Shown here: one piece after another, positions 51,711 through 61,556 of the stretch
How positions within the stretch are numbered: the stretch's first letter is position 1
Layout: every line of letters begins with the position of its first letter
NCBI GenBank assembly: GCA_937911045.1
Contig: CALEPX010000013.1
Coordinates: 1-64,000, forward strand
From: an uncultured Fretibacterium sp.
Lineage (GTDB): Bacteria; Synergistota; Synergistia; Synergistales; Aminobacteriaceae
Reading direction: 5' to 3'
DNA: 64,000 nucleotides
The notes under the pieces: model-generated
Database searches by the model: none
Seen by the model: only the letters and a program-made list of their open reading frames with translations
What the model was told of the DNA's origin: nothing
Program-made: the position numbers and the translations under genes

Positions 51711-52628
51711 CTAAAACCCAGCCATTTCGTTCATATCGCGCGTGACACTTCCGGCGAAATCCACCATGTCAGCCATGAGATTATCAAAATCCTGAATACC
51801 CAAACGCTCCAGCGGCTCCGGAAACATGTACGACTGCAAACCGTCCGCGCCCAATCCGATCCCCAACATCAGGCAAATCGAGTTCGAAAGCGTCACAACG
51901 TCCAACAGCGGCTGAAATTCTTTCTTATCCTCGGGCAATTCGTTCGGCTTATGATGATACGCAACCGCAACTTGATACGCATCGGGCAGCTCCCATTTCT
52001 CCGCCAAAATCGCTCCTACCATTGCGTGATCGAATCCCAAAACTCGCGACTCAGCTTCTGTGAACGGGATATTTTCTTCCTCGACCATTTTCACGATTAT
52101 GCCATAACCAAATCTTACGTAATCATTCAGAATTACTTTGCCAATATCGTGCAGCAATCCGCCGACGTAAGCATCTTCAGTTGCAACTTTACCGGTCATT
52201 TTTGCGATATAACGCGACGTGTACGCAACCATCAACGAATGCCGCCACAATTCGCCACGGTCAAGCGCGTAACCTGACAAGCCCTTGTCCATCGCAGAAT
52301 AAACCGACGCTGCAAGAATAATATTGCTCACACTCTTGTAGCCTAATCTCGTAATTGCTTCGGTTATGTTCGAAATATTTCTCGTTGAACCATACGCTGC
52401 AGAATTTGCAAGTTTCAAAACTCTCATGACAAGTCCTTCATCACGTGAGAGACTTTTTGCGACATCAGAGGCATTGCTCGAAGGGTCGTTAAGTTTACGC
52501 ATAGTCTCAAGAACAAATTGCGGGAATGATTTAATATCCTTCAATTTGCTCAAAATTCGTGTTCGTATTAATTCTCTTGAACGTTCATCTATTCCATTGC
52601 CTGTTTGACCGGTATTTTCGTTACTCAC
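51711..52628 (-). CDS. HDOD-domain signalling protein
   Basis: HDOD proteins are regulatory relatives of HD phosphohydrolases. The 305 residues have an HDOD core from about 35 to 235 (KSFPQFVLETMRKLND, LANSAAYG) and retain the HD-type residues in YVGGLLHDIGKVILND and FDHAMVGAILAEKW with AYHHKP. The retained histidines and aspartates leave open a catalytic HD activity. The GTG start is preceded by GAGGTG. The role may be stress or motility signalling; not determinable from context. Confidence 0.85.
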   Translation of the reverse strand: MSNENTGQTGNGIDERSRELIRTRILSKLKDIKSFPQFVLETMRKLNDPSSNASDVAKSLSRDEGLVMRVLKLANSAAYGSTRNISNITEAITRLGYKSVSNIILAASVYSAMDKGLSGYALDRGELWRHSLMVAYTSRYIAKMTGKVATEDAYVGGLLHDIGKVILNDYVRFGYGIIVKMVEEENIPFTEAESRVLGFDHAMVGAILAEKWELPDAYQVAVAYHHKPNELPEDKKEFQPLLDVVTLSNSICLMLGIGLGADGLQSYMFPEPLERLGIQDFDNLMADMVDFAGSVTRDMNEMAGF

Positions 52629-52665
52629 AATGCGTTCACCTCGTCAATTTCTAAATTCCAAAATT

Positions 52666-53418
52666 TCACACCATACCTCCGGATAATATTTTAGAGTAGA
52701 GCTGTGAAAAAGACAAACTCACATACTCACCCGTCCGCAAATTCTCAAGCTGCAAATTGCCAATCTTACGGCGAATCAGTCTCTCAACCCTGAAGCCCAT
52801 ATGACGCGCCATAAGTCTGACCTCACGTTTCACACCGTCACAAATTGCGATTTCGATCCATTTATTCTCCGGCTCACGATTCATGAGCGCAATACTCAAC
52901 GGTTTCACAAATTTTTTCACGTCCAGATTTTTCTCCGGATCGATAATTTCCAGTTCAAAACCTTTGCTCCAGCTTTCGATTTGCTTGCGATTAATCTCGT
53001 GATTCAGCATTGCCTCGTAGGATTTGCTGATTTCGTTCGACGGGTGAGTGATGCTCTGAGTGAAAGCCCCGTCGTTCGTGAGAATTAACAGCCCTTCGCT
53101 TTCACGGTCAAGTCTTCCGACGGGATACAATCGCGTATTCTTGCGCAAATTTTCCGGCAGCAACTCCAGCACAACCGGATCATATTTATCGCTCACAGCA
53201 CAGACGTAACCTTTGGGTTTATTCATCACGTAGTACACATGTTCCTGAGTTTTGAGAATTTTCCCGTTCAGCTTTATCTCGTCATTCTCCGGCGAAACGT
53301 CAAAGTACGGAGCTAACACGATCTTGCCGTTGACCTGCACACGCCCTTCGAGAATCATGATCTCAGATTTTCTTCGTGATGCTGCCCCGCAAGATGCCAA
53401 ATATGCGTTCAATCTCAT
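52666..53418 (-). CDS. rluB: RluB/RsuA-family rRNA pseudouridine synthase
   Basis: Modifies uridine in ribosomal RNA. The 250 residues start with an S4 domain (RLNAYLASCGAASRRKSE), then MNKPKGYVCAV, the catalytic YPVGRLDRESEGLLILTND (catalytic Asp) and GVKREVRLMARHMG. The start has AAAGGAA. 23S (RluB) rather than 16S (RsuA) specificity is assumed from the family most often found beside cmk. Confidence 0.92.
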   Translation of the reverse strand: MRLNAYLASCGAASRRKSEIMILEGRVQVNGKIVLAPYFDVSPENDEIKLNGKILKTQEHVYYVMNKPKGYVCAVSDKYDPVVLELLPENLRKNTRLYPVGRLDRESEGLLILTNDGAFTQSITHPSNEISKSYEAMLNHEINRKQIESWSKGFELEIIDPEKNLDVKKFVKPLSIALMNREPENKWIEIAICDGVKREVRLMARHMGFRVERLIRRKIGNLQLENLRTGEYVSLSFSQLYSKILSGGMV

Positions 53419-53482
53419 AACGTAACAAATTCCTTTCCAAACTTCACTTCGAATTTCGACTCAATTTCAACTCAATTTTGAC

Positions 53483-55201
53483 TTAGTGACTGAGTAAGTG
53501 CGCCAATAATTTCCCGACGAGCGGCGCGCTGACAGATGAGCCGTGTTTCCCTGCCTCGACGACCGCAACAGCAACATATCTCGGATTATCAACCGGTGCG
53601 TAACCTGCGAATAATGCGTGATCGTCTCCGTGAGAATTTTGAGCCGTGCCAGTTTTGCCAGCGATTCTAATTCCGAATCTTCCAGCTCTCGAACCAGTTC
53701 CGCGACTAACGACGTATTCCAGACCCTTCTGAACTATCGCTAATTTCTCCGGATTCAAGTTCAAGTCCTCAGGTTCTTTGTAGGCAGCAGCGTTCAAATG
53801 CGGCGTGACCATTTTTCCGCCGTTCGCAATCGTCGCGTAAACTCGCGCAATCTGAATCGGTGTCATCAACACGTAGCCCTGACCAATCGAGTAATTCACC
53901 GTGTCACCGTTGAACCAGCCAGATTTGAATCTTCGCATTTTCCAATCGGGACCAGCAATGTTTCCGGAACTTTCACCGGGCAAATCGATTCCTGTAGGCT
54001 CTCCCAAATGAAAAATTCTGCCCCACTTGATTAGACTTTCGATTCCGGTTTTCAACCCGAGCTGATAATAGAAAACGTCACATGAATGCTGCAACGCGCC
54101 GATTACGTTTAACGAGCCGTGACCGCTATGTTTCCAGCATTTGAACGTGTGCGATGAAAGCCTCAGACCTCCGCGACATGAGAACGCGCTTGACTGAGTT
54201 ATTACGTTTTCTTCGAGAGCTGCGATTGACATGAACGCTTTGAAAGTTGAAGCCGGCGGATAAACTCCAGCGATCGCTCTGTCAATCATCGGGTGATCGG
54301 GATTATTCACAATCGAGTTCCATTCGCGCCCAGAAACTCCCCACGTCAACGGATTATTATCGTAAACCGGACTCGAAGCCAATGCCACGACTGCTCCGGT
54401 TTTCACGTCCATCGCGAGTAACGCGCCTTTGTAATCTTTCAGCAATTCGACCGCTAATTTCTGCGCACCCATATCAATCGTTAAATGAATATCTTCGCCT
54501 TTGACAGCCGCATGTTCATCAAGAGTTCGCACACGTCGTCCGCGAGCGTCAACTTCGATAGCTTCCTGTCCAGGAGTTCCGCGCAAAATATTCTCGTAAG
54601 ATCTTTCGATTCCGGATTTGCCGATTAAATCTCCGCCAGTGTAGCTGTCATCTTCACGATTTCGCAATTCTTCCTCGGAAATTTCGCCGACATAACCCAA
54701 AATATTTGCAGCCGTAATTCCAGCCGGATAAGTTCGCCGCCAAACGCTCATCGGGAAAAGTTCTCGCGGGAAATCGAAATCCGCCATTAAATCCGCCATC
54801 TGAATCATCGTCAAATTCTGAATTATGCGCATAACTCGATACGGAGCTAATCTCTGCTGCTTGATAATTTTTTCGAGATCCTGAATCGACATAGGGATTC
54901 CGTGACGCTTTAACACCGCGCTGAGTTTCTCGATTTTCTCGGGCGTGTTCAAGTCCAGCGGGTAGCCCATTATACTGAACGTCGTCTCATTCACAGCCAA
55001 GGGAACGCCGTTACGATCAAAAATTTCGCCTCTAGGTGCAGCGAATCTCACAAGACGCAATCTGTTGTTATATGCAAGTCGTGTGTATTTGTCGCCGTGA
55101 TGAATCTGGCAGAAATACAATCCGCCGATTAATATCAACATTGAGCAACTTATCGCGTAAAAGAAAAATTTCAGTCTTGAGTCTAATATTTCTATTTCCA
55201 T
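53483..55201 (-). CDS. mrdA: Penicillin-binding protein 2 (elongasome transpeptidase)
   Basis: Class B PBP that cross-links side-wall peptidoglycan with RodA and MreBCD. The 572 residues have one N-terminal membrane helix (about 13-31), the dimerisation domain (RFAAPRGEIFDRNGVPLAVN) and the transpeptidase with PPASTFK (catalytic Ser), QHSCDVFYYQ (SxD) and AGKTGTAQ. It heads the minus-strand run and is separated from mreBCD (18-20 kb), unlike the common mreBCD-mrdA order. Confidence 0.96.
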   Translation of the reverse strand: MEIEILDSRLKFFFYAISCSMLILIGGLYFCQIHHGDKYTRLAYNNRLRLVRFAAPRGEIFDRNGVPLAVNETTFSIMGYPLDLNTPEKIEKLSAVLKRHGIPMSIQDLEKIIKQQRLAPYRVMRIIQNLTMIQMADLMADFDFPRELFPMSVWRRTYPAGITAANILGYVGEISEEELRNREDDSYTGGDLIGKSGIERSYENILRGTPGQEAIEVDARGRRVRTLDEHAAVKGEDIHLTIDMGAQKLAVELLKDYKGALLAMDVKTGAVVALASSPVYDNNPLTWGVSGREWNSIVNNPDHPMIDRAIAGVYPPASTFKAFMSIAALEENVITQSSAFSCRGGLRLSSHTFKCWKHSGHGSLNVIGALQHSCDVFYYQLGLKTGIESLIKWGRIFHLGEPTGIDLPGESSGNIAGPDWKMRRFKSGWFNGDTVNYSIGQGYVLMTPIQIARVYATIANGGKMVTPHLNAAAYKEPEDLNLNPEKLAIVQKGLEYVVSRGTGSRAGRFGIRIAGKTGTAQNSHGDDHALFAGYAPVDNPRYVAVAVVEAGKHGSSVSAPLVGKLLAHLLSH

Positions 55202-55285
55202 ATCGTATATTCGTCCGTAATTCCTGTTTCAAAAAGATTATATTATTATAAGTCACGAGAATTATTTTGAGGTGAATATTGCAAA

Positions 55286-58200
55286 ATGGGAATCAAAGTT
55301 CTTTCGTACATGAAGTCCGGAGATTTGGCGAATTTGCTGCGGAGATTTGACACGCGAAATCCCAATCTGCGATTCATAATTACATCAAGGCGAGACAGAG
55401 CGAATTTCTTCAGGCTCATCGGGCGAAATTCTTACACACCGTTCGATTTCGATAATGAGCGAATATATTTGTGGACGTGGCAGGATATTTACGAGGACGT
55501 TTGCAGAGTTCTGAGAATAAAGCGCAGACGTGTTCTTTCACCGCCGGATCACTTGCTGATCTTGCGATTTATCCTGAGTCAGGTCTTGGCTGAGAAACCG
55601 GATAAAGCAGAATCATTCCCGGGATTATTGCGCGCAGGTTTCCCGAGAATTTTGTCACAGGACATCGGCGAATTAGTCAACGAGAATGTCAGTCCCGAAC
55701 TTTTGCACGAGAGCGACGACGAGACTTCAACTCCCGCGGAATTTTTGCTGCCCGAAGTTTACCGGCAATATCTGAATTACCTGCGAAATAATGACTTGAT
55801 GGACAACGCTCAAACATGGAACTGCACGAACGAAATTCTCAGCGATGATTCCGGAAATTATGCGCTTTGGGGGAAAAATCTTGAGCTGGTGTTCGTAGGA
55901 TTCCTGTCATTCACGCACGGTCAATTCGAATTACTCAACACACTCGCGAAAATCTGCGCACAAATTACGATTCTTAAACCAGAAGCCAGCCTGAAAAATT
56001 TTCACGACGCTTCAGTTCAGTTTCAGTTCGGGAATTTCCAAGACGACGGATTGATTTCGACTGGGAAGATTCTCGAACTGCCGATTGCTGAACCCGGTCT
56101 CGAACCCGAAGTCATTGCGCGGAATTTAGCGTTGTGGTCTCAGAACGAGGGCGAATTTGCGAGGGAACTTGCGTTTGAAAGCTACGAAGATGTTGGGATC
56201 ATGATTGAAGCCGGACGCGAAAATTTCATGACACATGCTCTCGAACGTTACAAGATTCCGTATAATCTTGAGAACGGCGTTGACATAAATCTCACATTGC
56301 CCGGGCGAGTTTTGTCGTCGATTCGTGCGCTGCGAACTCAGAGATTCCCTGCGTATGATACGGCGATGCTGCTAACTCAGGCGTGTTTTGCCGGCAGAAA
56401 TTTTGACGCGACGCGTGCGTTCAAGAGCGGTGCTACGGGTCTTAAGAATTGGCGCGAATATTTGCAGGCTCAGATTGCCTCGAACGAATCACCGGAAATT
56501 TTCGAGCGTGCGTTATTGACGATAGATTCGATTGAAGATTTTTGCGCGAAATTGTCACGGAAGAATACTCCGGCGGAAATTATGCGGGCGTTTCACGAAT
56601 TTCTGACAGTTCCGAATTTGTGGCTTGATGCGATTGCGAGTAATCCCGGAATTTCACGTGAACTTGACGAATCGATCAGGATTACGGCTTCAGCGATTCA
56701 GACTGTTGGTGAAAAAGTTTTGGCTCTTGATGAGTTGCTGCCGGATTTGGGACGGGTTCAGGACGAGACTTTACAGGACGATGACGCATTCGAATTTCTG
56801 GAGAACTGGTGCAGAAATACGCGCACACGTCCAGCGATTCAGATTTCGGATTCGGTGCGAATTTTCACGTCAACGCCGCCGGTTTTGTCGAGTTTCCGAG
56901 TTTGGATCATGTTGGGAGTTACGCAGGAAACTTGGTCAGAGAGCGTCACAAATTCTCCGTTACTTGGTCAGAAAGAACGCGAGACTTTGATTGCGGAAGG
57001 CTCGTATTTGCCGACGAATCAGGACAAAGCTTTGCAGCGTGAAGCACTGTTCCGAAGATTGCTTCACACTGGCGAGAACTTGACGGTAATTTCGAGAGCC
57101 GAACTTGATGACGAAGACCGCCCGATTGATAATACGCCGTTTCTGTTGCGATTTGTCGATGAGATGCGTAACTGGAATGTCAGGAAAATACCGGCTCGTG
57201 GCATAAATATTTTGCTGAACGGTGACGGATATATTTTCCCGGAAATTGACGATTGCGTGAATCATGAGAGATTCAGACCCGAAATTCACGCGAAATATAA
57301 AATCATCGGCGCGAGTGAGCTGAAGAAATTTCTGAGCTGTCCGTATAACTGGTGGCTGGGGAAACGTGCGGAAATTTACACGAAAGATTCTGAACTTGCA
57401 CGCGATCTTGACTGGGGAAATTTGGCGCATTTGCTCTGGGAAAAAATCTGGCGGAGATTTGCGAGTGAAAATATTCTGGCGGACGGGGAATTTTTACGCA
57501 AGATCTTGGCTGAAGAATGGGAAATTATGCTCAAATCCGAGGGCGATTACGAGAAATTTTCGTGGTTAGTTCGGGATTTCAGATTAAGCCGCGCTCTCGA
57601 AGGTTTCAGATTCCGGATTATGCGTTTAGGACGGCTTCAGGCAGATATTCTGGACGCTTTGCACGATTCCGGATATTATCACAAGCGAATTTTGCTCGAA
57701 GAAAATGCAAGATTAAGTGCGAGAGTTGACGGTGTGTTATGTTCGGGACAGTGTGACCGGATTGAAATTCTGAGTGACGCGTCGGGAGCTGAGTACGTGA
57801 TCATAAGCGATTACAAAGAGGGCAAAAGCTCAAGCTACGAGAAATCCTTCACGAAAATCGATCGCTATGACTGGAATTTTGACAAACGCAAGTCTTTCAG
57901 ATACGGCTTGCAAATCTCGGCATATGCAGCGATGTTCTCGGGAAATTCCGGCGCGCAGAATTTATCTGGGATATGCTTTCTCGGACACAATGACGGCGAA
58001 ATTTCCGGGACTTTTGACGAACGCTTCCGTGGAATTTACTCTCAATTCGGCACTAACAGGGGCAGTATAGACGAACGAATCGATGAGGGCGATTACGCGA
58101 TGAAATGTGCAGCAAAGATTTTTAATTCCGGGATTTTGCCGACGAATTACAGGGCGAACGATTGCAAGACGTATTGTAAAATGAAGAGTATTTGTCGGCG

Positions 58201-58324
58201 CGGAGAATTTTACGGCGAGGATTTGCAGAAAGAATTTGGTGCGAAGAATCTTGCTGTTGATTCCGAATATGATTCTGATTCTGATTCAGATTCAGATGAT
58301 GACTCCGGAGAATGCGATGAGTAA
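55286..58324 (+). CDS. AddB-like PD-(D/E)XK nuclease with probable iron-sulphur cluster
   Basis: 1012 residues resembling the AddB/RecB-nuclease group that processes double-strand breaks. The N-terminal half has a decayed helicase fold; its first strand reads LRFIITSRRDRANFF, where AddB would show a Walker A, so ATP binding there is unlikely. The C-terminal third carries GNLAHLLWEKIW, CDRIEILSD, VIISDYKEGK (nuclease acidic and Lys residues) and YGLQISAYAAMF. One Cys in FLSCPYNWW and three in DCKTYCKMKSIC fit an AddB/Cas4-type 4Fe-4S staple. The end is a run of Ser-Asp repeats. No AddA partner is adjacent. GAGGTG precedes the ATG; dprA overlaps by eight bases. Confidence 0.82.
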   Translation: MGIKVLSYMKSGDLANLLRRFDTRNPNLRFIITSRRDRANFFRLIGRNSYTPFDFDNERIYLWTWQDIYEDVCRVLRIKRRRVLSPPDHLLILRFILSQVLAEKPDKAESFPGLLRAGFPRILSQDIGELVNENVSPELLHESDDETSTPAEFLLPEVYRQYLNYLRNNDLMDNAQTWNCTNEILSDDSGNYALWGKNLELVFVGFLSFTHGQFELLNTLAKICAQITILKPEASLKNFHDASVQFQFGNFQDDGLISTGKILELPIAEPGLEPEVIARNLALWSQNEGEFARELAFESYEDVGIMIEAGRENFMTHALERYKIPYNLENGVDINLTLPGRVLSSIRALRTQRFPAYDTAMLLTQACFAGRNFDATRAFKSGATGLKNWREYLQAQIASNESPEIFERALLTIDSIEDFCAKLSRKNTPAEIMRAFHEFLTVPNLWLDAIASNPGISRELDESIRITASAIQTVGEKVLALDELLPDLGRVQDETLQDDDAFEFLENWCRNTRTRPAIQISDSVRIFTSTPPVLSSFRVWIMLGVTQETWSESVTNSPLLGQKERETLIAEGSYLPTNQDKALQREALFRRLLHTGENLTVISRAELDDEDRPIDNTPFLLRFVDEMRNWNVRKIPARGINILLNGDGYIFPEIDDCVNHERFRPEIHAKYKIIGASELKKFLSCPYNWWLGKRAEIYTKDSELARDLDWGNLAHLLWEKIWRRFASENILADGEFLRKILAEEWEIMLKSEGDYEKFSWLVRDFRLSRALEGFRFRIMRLGRLQADILDALHDSGYYHKRILLEENARLSARVDGVLCSGQCDRIEILSDASGAEYVIISDYKEGKSSSYEKSFTKIDRYDWNFDKRKSFRYGLQISAYAAMFSGNSGAQNLSGICFLGHNDGEISGTFDERFRGIYSQFGTNRGSIDERIDEGDYAMKCAAKIFNSGILPTNYRANDCKTYCKMKSICRRGEFYGEDLQKEFGAKNLAVDSEYDSDSDSDSDDDSGECDE

Positions 58325-59444
58325 TTTGCGACGGATTGGAATTTTGCTGAATGCGGCTGGTGTGTCGAGTAAAGTTTTCGATAAGCTCTACACGAATTAT
58401 GATCTGAATCAGATTTACGACGGCGAGAATTTCTGGAGCGAACTTGGCTTAACGTTTCCGCAGCAGAATAAATTACGCGGATTGATTGCGAGAGATTCTT
58501 TCATAGATGACGAATTGGAACGTCTGGAGAATTTTCACGCGAGATTTATTACGATGTTTGACCCGGAATATCCGGCTCGATTGCGTGATTTGAAACGCCC
58601 TCCGATTGGCTTGTATGTTTTGGGGAACGCGGATTTCAGGCGTGGGTCTGTTGCGATTGTTGGGACGCGAAAGTGCGACGAGTATGGCAGGAGAAACGCT
58701 TTCACTTTGGCTGCGAAATTGTCGAGAGCTGGCATAATCGTAATCAGTGGCGGTGCGAAAGGAATTGACACGGCAGCGCATCAGGGAGCTTTGTCAGTTG
58801 ACGGGGTGACGTTTGCGGTTTTCGGAACGGGCTTGGACAAGATTTATCCGACAGGCAATCGCGCGTTGTTCGAGAAAATTACGCAGAAAGGCGGCGCGTT
58901 AATTTCGGAATATGCTTTTGGCACGCACGGCACGCTATGGACGTTTCCGGATCGCAATCGTATCGTTACGGGACTTGCTGACAGAATTATCGTGGTTCAA
59001 TCGCCTAAAGACGGTGGCGCAATGATAACTGCACGTGACGCGAAGGATTTGAATCGTGAAGTGCGAGTGATTCCCGGTTCGATCAATGAGCCGCTCAACA
59101 AAGGCACGAATCAGCTTGTGAACGAGGGCGCGAAAAATATTCCGGACATTGACGAATTTGTAGCGGAACTTGTTCATGAACTTTGCGATTCCGATGCTCA
59201 GCTGCAATTAGGGCTCGAAGAAATTATGCCTCCCGAACCTGAAGCTCCAAAAATTCCTGCAGATTTATCCGATGATGAAGCGAAAATATACTCACTGATT
59301 CAAATTCAGGGCAACAGAACTCTTGACACGCTTGTTTCGGAGAGCGGTCTTGACTTGATGACGGTAAATTCTGCGTTAATGATGCTGGAATCTTTGGGAT
59401 ATGTTCAGGCACTCGGCGGAAGATATTCGCTTGGCAAAATTTGA
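58317..59444 (+). CDS. dprA: DNA-processing protein DprA/Smf
   Basis: Binds incoming single-stranded DNA and loads RecA during transformation. The protein of 375 residues has the Rossmann-fold core VAIVGTRKCDEYGRR, VISGGAKGIDTAAHQGAL, FGTGLDKIYPTGN and ISEYAFGTHG, and a C-terminal winged helix (about 310-375). The ATG at 58317 with CGGAG seven bases upstream is preferred to an in-frame codon 81 bases earlier inside the nuclease gene. An isolated dprA is common and does not prove competence. Confidence 0.95.
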   Translation: MSNLRRIGILLNAAGVSSKVFDKLYTNYDLNQIYDGENFWSELGLTFPQQNKLRGLIARDSFIDDELERLENFHARFITMFDPEYPARLRDLKRPPIGLYVLGNADFRRGSVAIVGTRKCDEYGRRNAFTLAAKLSRAGIIVISGGAKGIDTAAHQGALSVDGVTFAVFGTGLDKIYPTGNRALFEKITQKGGALISEYAFGTHGTLWTFPDRNRIVTGLADRIIVVQSPKDGGAMITARDAKDLNREVRVIPGSINEPLNKGTNQLVNEGAKNIPDIDEFVAELVHELCDSDAQLQLGLEEIMPPEPEAPKIPADLSDDEAKIYSLIQIQGNRTLDTLVSESGLDLMTVNSALMMLESLGYVQALGGRYSLGKI

Positions 59445-59451
59445 ACTAAAT

Positions 59452-59480
59452 TTGAACTAAGTTGTGAGCGTTGCTAAAAT
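59452..59480 (+). promoter_or_regulatory. Predicted promoter of the fliG operon
   Basis: TTGAAC (59452-59457), 17-base spacer, TAAAAT (59475-59480), 41 bases upstream of the fliG ATG. The TTTGAACTAA unit containing the -35 is a tandem duplicate that also spans the dprA stop. A vegetative sigma70-like site here means fliG is not strictly under a flagellar sigma factor. Confidence 0.65.
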
Positions 59481-59521
59481 AGACGTGAAAATATTTATAA
59501 TCAAGAAGGAGTTTTTGAACA

Positions 59522-60559
59522 ATGCCACCTAAGCCGAAAGAAGAAGCCGCTGGACAAGCCCTGCAACTGACGGGTCGCGAAAAAATTGCGGTGTTAATGG
59601 TTTCGCTTGGGAGTGATATAGCTCCTGAAGTGTACAAGAAATTAGATGACGCTACAATCGAGTTGATAACGCTTGAGATAGCGAATTTGAGAAAAGTCAC
59701 GCCTGATGTAAAACTTGCGGTTTTGAAAGAAGCTCAGGAAGTACTGATGGCGCGTGAATTTATGGCGCGAGGAGGAGTTGAATATGCCAGAGATGTTCTT
59801 GAGAAAGCACTCGGTCCAGAACGTGCACAGGCTTTACTTGCGAGAATTACGGCGAGTTTGCAGGTCCGCCCGTTCGATTTCATGAGACACACAGACGCAG
59901 CTCAGATTTTGAGCTTTATTCAGAACGAACATCCACAGACGATTGCGTTAATCTTGTCATATCTTGAGCCGACTCAGGCAGCAATGATCCTGAGTGGATT
60001 GAATCCGGTTGTGCAGGCCGATGTCACGAAAAGAATCGCTAACATGGACAGAATTACGCCGGAAGTTTTGCGGGAGGTCGAACGAGTTTTGGAACGCAAA
60101 TTAAGCTCGGTAATGGGTCAGGATTTCACGGTTGCTGGCGGAATCGATGCTGTTGTCGCGATCGTAAACAGTACGGACAGAGCTACGGAACGCAATATCA
60201 TGGAATACTTGGAAGAAAACGATCCGGAACTTGCGGAAGAAATCAAGAAACGTTTATTCGTGTTCGAGGACAGCATGAAACTCGACGACAGATCTCTGCA
60301 AAGAGTGCTGCGTGAAGTCGATCTCAAAGAACTCAGTCTGGCTCTCAAAGGCGCAAGCGAAGATCTCAAGACGAAATTCTTCAAGAACATGTCGAAACGT
60401 GCGGCGGAAATGTTGCAGGAAGATATGGATTTCATGGGACCGGTGCGCGTGAAAGATGTCGAGGAAGCTCAGCAGAAAGTCGTGAATATAATCCGTGGTC
60501 TCGAAGAACAGGGCGAAATTGTCATAGCTACGGGTGGAGGCGACGAATTGGTTGTCTAA
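59522..60559 (+). CDS. fliG: Flagellar motor switch protein FliG
   Basis: C-ring component that couples stator torque to rotation. The 345 residues contain TGREKIAVLMVSLG at the N-terminus, the middle-domain EHPQ motif in FIQNEHPQTIALILSYL, and the charged torque helix in DDRSLQRVLREVDLKELSLAL. Length is standard. AAGGAG precedes the ATG. fliF is not immediately upstream as it usually is; dprA is there instead. Confidence 0.97.
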   Translation: MPPKPKEEAAGQALQLTGREKIAVLMVSLGSDIAPEVYKKLDDATIELITLEIANLRKVTPDVKLAVLKEAQEVLMAREFMARGGVEYARDVLEKALGPERAQALLARITASLQVRPFDFMRHTDAAQILSFIQNEHPQTIALILSYLEPTQAAMILSGLNPVVQADVTKRIANMDRITPEVLREVERVLERKLSSVMGQDFTVAGGIDAVVAIVNSTDRATERNIMEYLEENDPELAEEIKKRLFVFEDSMKLDDRSLQRVLREVDLKELSLALKGASEDLKTKFFKNMSKRAAEMLQEDMDFMGPVRVKDVEEAQQKVVNIIRGLEEQGEIVIATGGGDELVV

Positions 60560-61556
60560 CTCGTACAGCCGCGTAATCAGAACGGCGAGACTTTTACCAG
60601 AGACCGTAAAAATCGGCATACTTGAGAGCGAAATCAAGAACGAACTCAAAGCTGATCCGGCAAAATCTGATTTTGATTCGGATATAAAGTCCCGAGAACT
60701 CGACAAGAAATCTCGCAACAAAAAGCTTCAGGTCGAAATTCCAAAACCTGATCGTGAATTGCTGGCTCAGATTAAGAAATTGCAGAGCAGTTTGAGTGAC
60801 AGTGAAGTTCGCAATATTGAGTTACGTGAAGCTAAAGAGAAACTCGAAAGCGAAATTGACGGAGTGAAGGCTGATTATGCGCAACGCAAAAGTGAAATCG
60901 AGGCAAACGCTGCTGCAAATGCTAAGAAGGCTGCGGACGAAGCACGTTCTAAAGGTCATGACGAGGGATATAACAAGGGATATAACGAAGGACTTGTGAA
61001 GGCGCGCGCTGAAATCGAGAAGGAATATCTGGACAAGTTCTCGCAATTAGCCGGCGTGATTGAAGGTTTAGGGAAGAATCTCGAAGCGAATTTTGCGGAT
61101 TTGGTTAAGCTGAATCAGCCAAGAATGATTCGCATGTGGTCTGAAATGTTGCGGCGAATGTTGCAGCGTCAGGTTGAGTTGAACCCCGACACGATTGACA
61201 AAGTTCTGACGGAATTGATTTCGAGACTGAGTGACAAGAATAACATCGTGATTTACGTTTCCCCGGAAGATATTAAGCGTCTTGAGGGTGATATTGACGC
61301 GAAATTTCGTGAGGCGTTGCGCGGTGTCAAGCGTCTTGAGCTGAAATCTGATCCGAATGTTGACGACGGCAGCTGCATAGTCGAGACCCGATTGGGAGTT
61401 TATGACGCTCGATGGAGAACTCAGCTCGGACAGGTTGAATCTGTCGTTGATAATATATTCCAGGAAGTTTCGAAAGAAGCTCAGGAGCAGAATCAGGATA
61501 AGCAATCCAGCGAGAGTGTGAATAATGTGAGTAATCAGGAAAATGCAGACGAGTGA
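60552..61556 (+). CDS. fliH: Flagellar assembly protein FliH
   Basis: Regulator of the export ATPase FliI. The protein of 334 residues has a basic N-terminus, a long coiled coil (about 75-150), the FliH Gly-repeat helix HDEGYNKGYNEGLVKA (about 155-170) and a C-terminal V-type-ATPase-stalk-like domain. The TTG at 60552 follows GGTGGAGG and overlaps fliG by eight bases; a GTG at 60534 is an alternative. Identified by repeat pattern and position before fliI. Confidence 0.88.
   Translation: MSNSYSRVIRTARLLPETVKIGILESEIKNELKADPAKSDFDSDIKSRELDKKSRNKKLQVEIPKPDRELLAQIKKLQSSLSDSEVRNIELREAKEKLESEIDGVKADYAQRKSEIEANAAANAKKAADEARSKGHDEGYNKGYNEGLVKARAEIEKEYLDKFSQLAGVIEGLGKNLEANFADLVKLNQPRMIRMWSEMLRRMLQRQVELNPDTIDKVLTELISRLSDKNNIVIYVSPEDIKRLEGDIDAKFREALRGVKRLELKSDPNVDDGSCIVETRLGVYDARWRTQLGQVESVVDNIFQEVSKEAQEQNQDKQSSESVNNVSNQENADE

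Noticed and set aside
58258..58310. Short regular repeat resembling a CRISPR-like array
   Set aside because: The 6-bp repeats have no spacers and simply encode a Ser-Asp tail.
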